Positions 7,539 through 10,245 of a DNA stretch of 10,245 bases are shown one piece after another (positions within the stretch are counted from its first letter, which is position 1; every line of letters begins with the position of its first letter). Both the position numbers and the translations under genes were made by a program. Origin of the DNA: Candidatus Bipolaricaulota bacterium (GTDB lineage: Bacteria; Bipolaricaulota; Bipolaricaulia; UBA7950; UBA9294); assembly GCA_030612565.1 (NCBI GenBank), contig JAUWNQ010000007.1:1-10245 (forward strand), written 5' to 3'. The notes under the pieces are model-generated. The model was not told the origin of the DNA. It was given only the letters and a program-made list of their open reading frames with translations, and did not search any database.

Positions 7539-9842
7539 TTAGGAGGTCTCGAATTCCTCGCCGAACAGTTCATCATCCAGGACCTTGACCGCCTGGTACC
7601 TGGTCTTGGCCGCAACCATGCGCTCACCCAGGGTGTCGAAGACACCGGGGCGCTCTTGGTCGGTGGTGTCGAGCCAGGCATCGAAGACCATGCTGGCAAA
7701 ATCCTCCTTCTCCTCCATCTCGCCCAGGATGGCGCCGATCTCGCCGACCACCAGTTCGAACATATTGATCTTTTCGTCCAGGATGCGCAGCACCTCTTCC
7801 TCCACCGTGCCGCGCACCGCCAGGTTGAAGATGAAGACCTCTCGCTGTTGGCCAATGCGGTGAATACGCCCGATGCGCTGTTCGATGACCATCGGGTTCC
7901 AGGGCAGATCGAAGTTGATCAGGGTGTTGCAGAACTGCATATTGCGTCCTTCGCCCCCGGACTCGCTGCACAGAAGCAGATGCCTCTCCTCGCGGAAGCA
8001 ATCGATCGCTGTGTCCTTCTCCGGGCCGCTCATCGAGCCGTCGAAGCGCGCAAAGGCGATGCCGTGCTCGTTCAGCAGGCTGTCCAAATGCGTCAAGGTC
8101 TCTCGGTGGTGGACGAAGACCATCTTCTTCTCGTCGGGGTTCTTCTTAAGAAGATCGAGGAGCGCCTGTTCCTTGATCCCGCAGGAGATATCCATGTAGC
8201 GCTGGTGCAGCGCCTGCCATGCGGACTCTTGTTTACGCCTTGTCGCGAACCGCTCTACCGCGGCTGCGGCTGCGGCCGGTGAGGAGCCGGCGGCGCTTAA
8301 CAGGTGCTGCAATGCCAGCCGCTGTTTCCCAGCACCCTGAGCGTGGGCGGCCCGGAGCCGCCTCGTGATCTCATGGTAGCAGGCCGCCTCTTCGCCGTCT
8401 GGGTCGAGACGCAGGGTCACGGCCTGCCGCGGCGGGAGGCGTACATCAACGAGGGAACGGGTATTGCGGATCATGACATCGCGCATCAGGTCGTGCATCC
8501 GTTCCCGGTTGGCGGGGATGCGGGGTTGGCCCGGCGTCATGTAGGCGCCACGGAACTCTTTCTCCGTCTTGAAGATGCCCGGCTTGAGCAGGGTGAGCAG
8601 GTTGTAGAGCTCCACCAGGTTGTTCTGCACCGGGGTGGCCGAGAGCAACAACAGGAACCGCTTGTGCAGACCGTCCACCAGCCTCCAATTGCTGGTGCTG
8701 CGACTCTTCAGGTGGTGGGCCTCATCGATGATGATCATGTCGTAGCGCTGCTTTCTCAGACGCGCGAAGTGCTCCTTGCGGCGCGCGGTGGCGATCGAGG
8801 CGATCACTCTCGACTGCGCCCAAAACTCTTCCGGATCGACGCGCAGGAGAGGGTTGTAGCTGGTGGCAAAGTCGATGTCGAACTTGGTCTCCATCTCCTC
8901 GCGCCACTGACCGACGAGTGAGGCCGGGGTCAGTATCAACACGCGCTCCACCATACCGCGCAACATGTACTCCTTCAGTACCATCCCCGCTTCCACGGTC
9001 TTGCCCAGGCCAACCTCGTCCGCCAACAGGACCCGACCACGGAACTGCTTCAACACCTTGCGCACCGTCTCCACCTGGAACCAATAGGTGTCCACGCCGT
9101 GCAGTTGCGGCAGGCACAGCAGTTCGTCGAAGCCTTGCAAGAGGTTCAGATGCGCGAATTCCTGACGCAGGTGAAACCAGCGGCCGGCATCGGCATCTGA
9201 CGTAACGACGGTGTCGGGCAGGAGTACATCCTCCATGGCCAGGTCGAAACGGAGAGGGATGTTCGCTTCAGCGCGAGGGAGTTCGGGAAACCTCTCCTCG
9301 AGAGCGGCGAAGGCTGCTGCCTCAATGGCGGCGGCATTCCTGGTAGTGACCGCGGCGGGCGTGCGCGCCGCAGTGGGGGATTTCTTCTTCCCCGATCTGG
9401 AGAGCTGCTGCATCCTAAAGCGGATCTCAGTGATCCAGTGAACGATCCACTCACCAAGGAACTCGCCATAGGGTGTGCAGTCAACCGCCGCATCGAGCCG
9501 GTCCAACCTGTACTGTTTCAGGATGTTATTTGCCTGTGGCCAGCGACCCTGCTGCGCAAGGGCGAGCGCCTTGTACAGATGATCCTCACGGCGGGGGATA
9601 TAGCGCTTATTCAGGCGCTTCAGAAAAGTTAATGCACGCGCCGGTTTTTCCTCAAGCAGGGCCACCAGTGCGCCGAGGTTCAGCAGCGCCGCATCGGTCG
9701 GATAGGCGCGAATCGCCTCTTCGGCCAACGCCAGTGCCCGCGCCCTTGCTCCTTTCTCTACGATCAGCTCAAATATCTCGTAGTGTCGCTTCTCGGAATC
9801 GGATAATATCAATTCCGGCTGATCGTTTTCTTTATGCTTCAT
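7539..9842 (-). CDS. SNF2/RapA-like DEAH-box helicase with TPR-like N-terminus
   Basis: A 767-residue superfamily 2 SNF2-type ATPase, expected to translocate on duplex nucleic acid and remodel protein-DNA complexes. Residues ~15-145 are helical and TPR-like (AALLNLGALVALLEEKPARA, 51-70; DHLYKALALAQQGRWPQA, 87-104), followed by a Lys/Ala-rich linker at ~150-190. Motor motifs: Walker A DEVGLGKT at 275-282, ILTPASLVGQW at 303-313, DEAH at 373-376, SATPVQNN at 401-408, HRETLTHLDSLL around 579-590, SESGGEGRN at 626-634 and QRIGRIHRIGQ at 655-665. The ending EEEVLRILDEKINMFELVVG is RapA/HepA-like. It is shorter than E. coli RapA (about 968 residues) and lacks its C-terminal domains. DISARM DrmD is also SNF2-type, but no DISARM partner genes are here. 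The ATG at 9842 lacks a strong ribosome binding site. Likely operon with the zinc-cluster gene downstream. Confidence 0.92.
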   Translation of the reverse strand: MKHKENDQPELILSDSEKRHYEIFELIVEKGARARALALAEEAIRAYPTDAALLNLGALVALLEEKPARALTFLKRLNKRYIPRREDHLYKALALAQQGRWPQANNILKQYRLDRLDAAVDCTPYGEFLGEWIVHWITEIRFRMQQLSRSGKKKSPTAARTPAAVTTRNAAAIEAAAFAALEERFPELPRAEANIPLRFDLAMEDVLLPDTVVTSDADAGRWFHLRQEFAHLNLLQGFDELLCLPQLHGVDTYWFQVETVRKVLKQFRGRVLLADEVGLGKTVEAGMVLKEYMLRGMVERVLILTPASLVGQWREEMETKFDIDFATSYNPLLRVDPEEFWAQSRVIASIATARRKEHFARLRKQRYDMIIIDEAHHLKSRSTSNWRLVDGLHKRFLLLLSATPVQNNLVELYNLLTLLKPGIFKTEKEFRGAYMTPGQPRIPANRERMHDLMRDVMIRNTRSLVDVRLPPRQAVTLRLDPDGEEAACYHEITRRLRAAHAQGAGKQRLALQHLLSAAGSSPAAAAAAVERFATRRKQESAWQALHQRYMDISCGIKEQALLDLLKKNPDEKKMVFVHHRETLTHLDSLLNEHGIAFARFDGSMSGPEKDTAIDCFREERHLLLCSESGGEGRNMQFCNTLINFDLPWNPMVIEQRIGRIHRIGQQREVFIFNLAVRGTVEEEVLRILDEKINMFELVVGEIGAILGEMEEKEDFASMVFDAWLDTTDQERPGVFDTLGERMVAAKTRYQAVKVLDDELFGEEFETS

Positions 9843-9864
9843 ATCGAGTCACGCCCTAGCCGCT

Positions 9865-9870
9865 ATTGTA
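9865..9870 (-). promoter_or_regulatory. Candidate -10 box for the SNF2 operon
   Basis: TACAAT on the minus strand is a close -10 match 22 bases before the SNF2 ATG, giving a leader of about 15 bases with only a weak AGGG. No good -35 lies at 16-18 bases. Its presence in the gap after mutS suggests that the SNF2 module is transcribed on its own. Confidence 0.4.
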
Positions 9871-9891
9871 ATCGCCACGGAGAGTCGAACA

Positions 9892-9917
9892 GATTTTCGG
9901 CCGCTTTTGGCAAAATC
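9892..9917. other. Bulged hairpin in the mutS-SNF2 gap
   Basis: GATTTT at 9892-9897 pairs with AAAATC at 9912-9917 and GCC at 9900-9902 with GGC at 9909-9911, leaving a two-base bulge and a 6-base loop. It lies about 30 bases past the mutS stop on the minus strand. No U-run follows, so terminator function is doubtful. Confidence 0.25.
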
Positions 9918-9945
9918 GCAACCACCTACCTCCGGAACAGACGGT

Positions 9946-10245
9946 TCACAGCTCTTTTTTCAACCGGGCTAAGAGTTCGAGCGCTTCCAGCGGGGTGAGT
10001 CGGTCAGGATCGAGCTTGCGAAGTTTTCGCAGCACGGGATGATCCTCTGCTCCAAAGAGGGAGAGAGCCTCAGCACGTTTGTCTTTCCTCCCGAGGCGGG
10101 AGAGAGGGGCCTCAGTGAGAAGCTCCTCCAGGATCCGATCGGCGGTCTGCGTCACCCGCTCGGGGAGGCCGGCGAGGCGGGCGACATGGACTCCATAGCT
10201 CCCTTCCGCGGTGCCCGGCTCGACGCGATGGAGGAAGACGACCTG
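9946..10245 (-). CDS. mutS: DNA mismatch repair protein MutS, C-terminal part (runs off window)
   Basis: The last 99 codons and stop of mutS; the 5' part lies beyond the right edge. MutS recognises mispaired DNA and, through its ABC-type ATPase, signals to MutL. The visible piece begins with [20 protein letters not shown] and continues [11 protein letters not shown], the conserved end of the MutS ATPase domain, followed by a variable linker and the closing [18 protein letters not shown] helix typical of the family C-terminus. No frameshift is seen. The 215 bases next to its stop are repeated in the chimera at 5904-6118. In many bacteria mutL follows mutS; here the next gene is a SNF2 helicase. 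Confidence 0.93.
   Translation of the reverse strand, partial: QVVFLHRVEPGTAEGSYGVHVARLAGLPERVTQTADRILEELLTEAPLSRLGRKDKRAEALSLFGAEDHPVLRKLRKLDPDRLTPLEALELLARLKKEL
9948..10162 (-). repeat. Copy B of duplicated mutS 3' end (in the real mutS)
   Basis: The direct-repeat partner of 5904-6118, eight mismatches in 215 bases and no gaps. Together the two copies flank the SNF2 and zinc-cluster genes in the same orientation, so homologous recombination between them could delete or excise a 4,044-bp unit while leaving a complete mutS end. Confidence 0.95.

Noticed and set aside
7155..8282. A long plus-strand open frame of 375 codons
   Set aside because: It lies antisense across the SNF2 gene and its partner, both of which carry clear motifs or conserved layout on the minus strand. 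The translation is low-complexity with no recognisable domain.
6332..9842. Assignment of the SNF2 gene to DISARM (DrmD) or Zorya (ZorD)
   Set aside because: Both use SNF2-type proteins, but none of the other required components is in the window, and this motor is shorter and RapA-like at its end.

Overview
This is a bacterial chromosome segment of moderate GC content with bacterial start and Shine-Dalgarno signals. I cannot name the organism from sequence. Almost everything is on the minus strand. Three genes look like resident housekeeping or cell-surface genes: the 3' end of mutS at the right edge, csaB (polysaccharide pyruvyl transferase) and rsmH (16S rRNA methyltransferase). rsmH sits outside the usual mraZ-rsmH-fts-mur division cluster and instead overlaps csaB. 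csaB suggests a surface polymer that is pyruvylated, such as an S-layer-binding secondary polymer, but that is inference from the family.

Layout along the minus strand (right to left): mutS 3' end (10245-9946); a SNF2/RapA-type helicase with a TPR-like N-terminus (9842-7539); a coiled-coil protein with a C-terminal CxxC zinc cluster (7480-6332); a 108-residue in-frame chimera made of a csaB 5' end joined to a mutS 3' end (6228-5902); a 1062-residue UvrD/Rep helicase with an N-terminal Vsr/DUF559-like nuclease domain and a C-terminal coiled coil (5715-2527); csaB (2522-1461); rsmH (1468 or 1471 to 512). Converging on rsmH from the left is a 71-residue helical protein on the plus strand (234-449) with its own promoter and ribosome binding site. 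A REP-like palindrome lies at the left edge.

The most informative structure is the chimera. Its mutS half (5904-6118) is a 215-bp, roughly 96% identical direct repeat of the true mutS end (9948-10162). The repeat begins next to the stop codon, and beyond the stop the two copies have unrelated sequence. Its csaB half (6113-6183) matches the real csaB 5' end (2410-2480) at about 90%. All three sequences share the six bases CGCTCG at the join. csaB-5' placed upstream of mutS-3' is the expected novel joint of a tandem duplication of a mutS-to-csaB interval, or of a circle closed between mutS and csaB and reintegrated. In this reading the mutS-csaB junction is an insertion site that took up two different cargoes: a SNF2 helicase plus zinc-cluster partner, and a nuclease-UvrD helicase. 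Both cargoes resemble anti-phage or nucleic-acid-processing modules. I could not match either to a named defence system with confidence, and defence function is inference.
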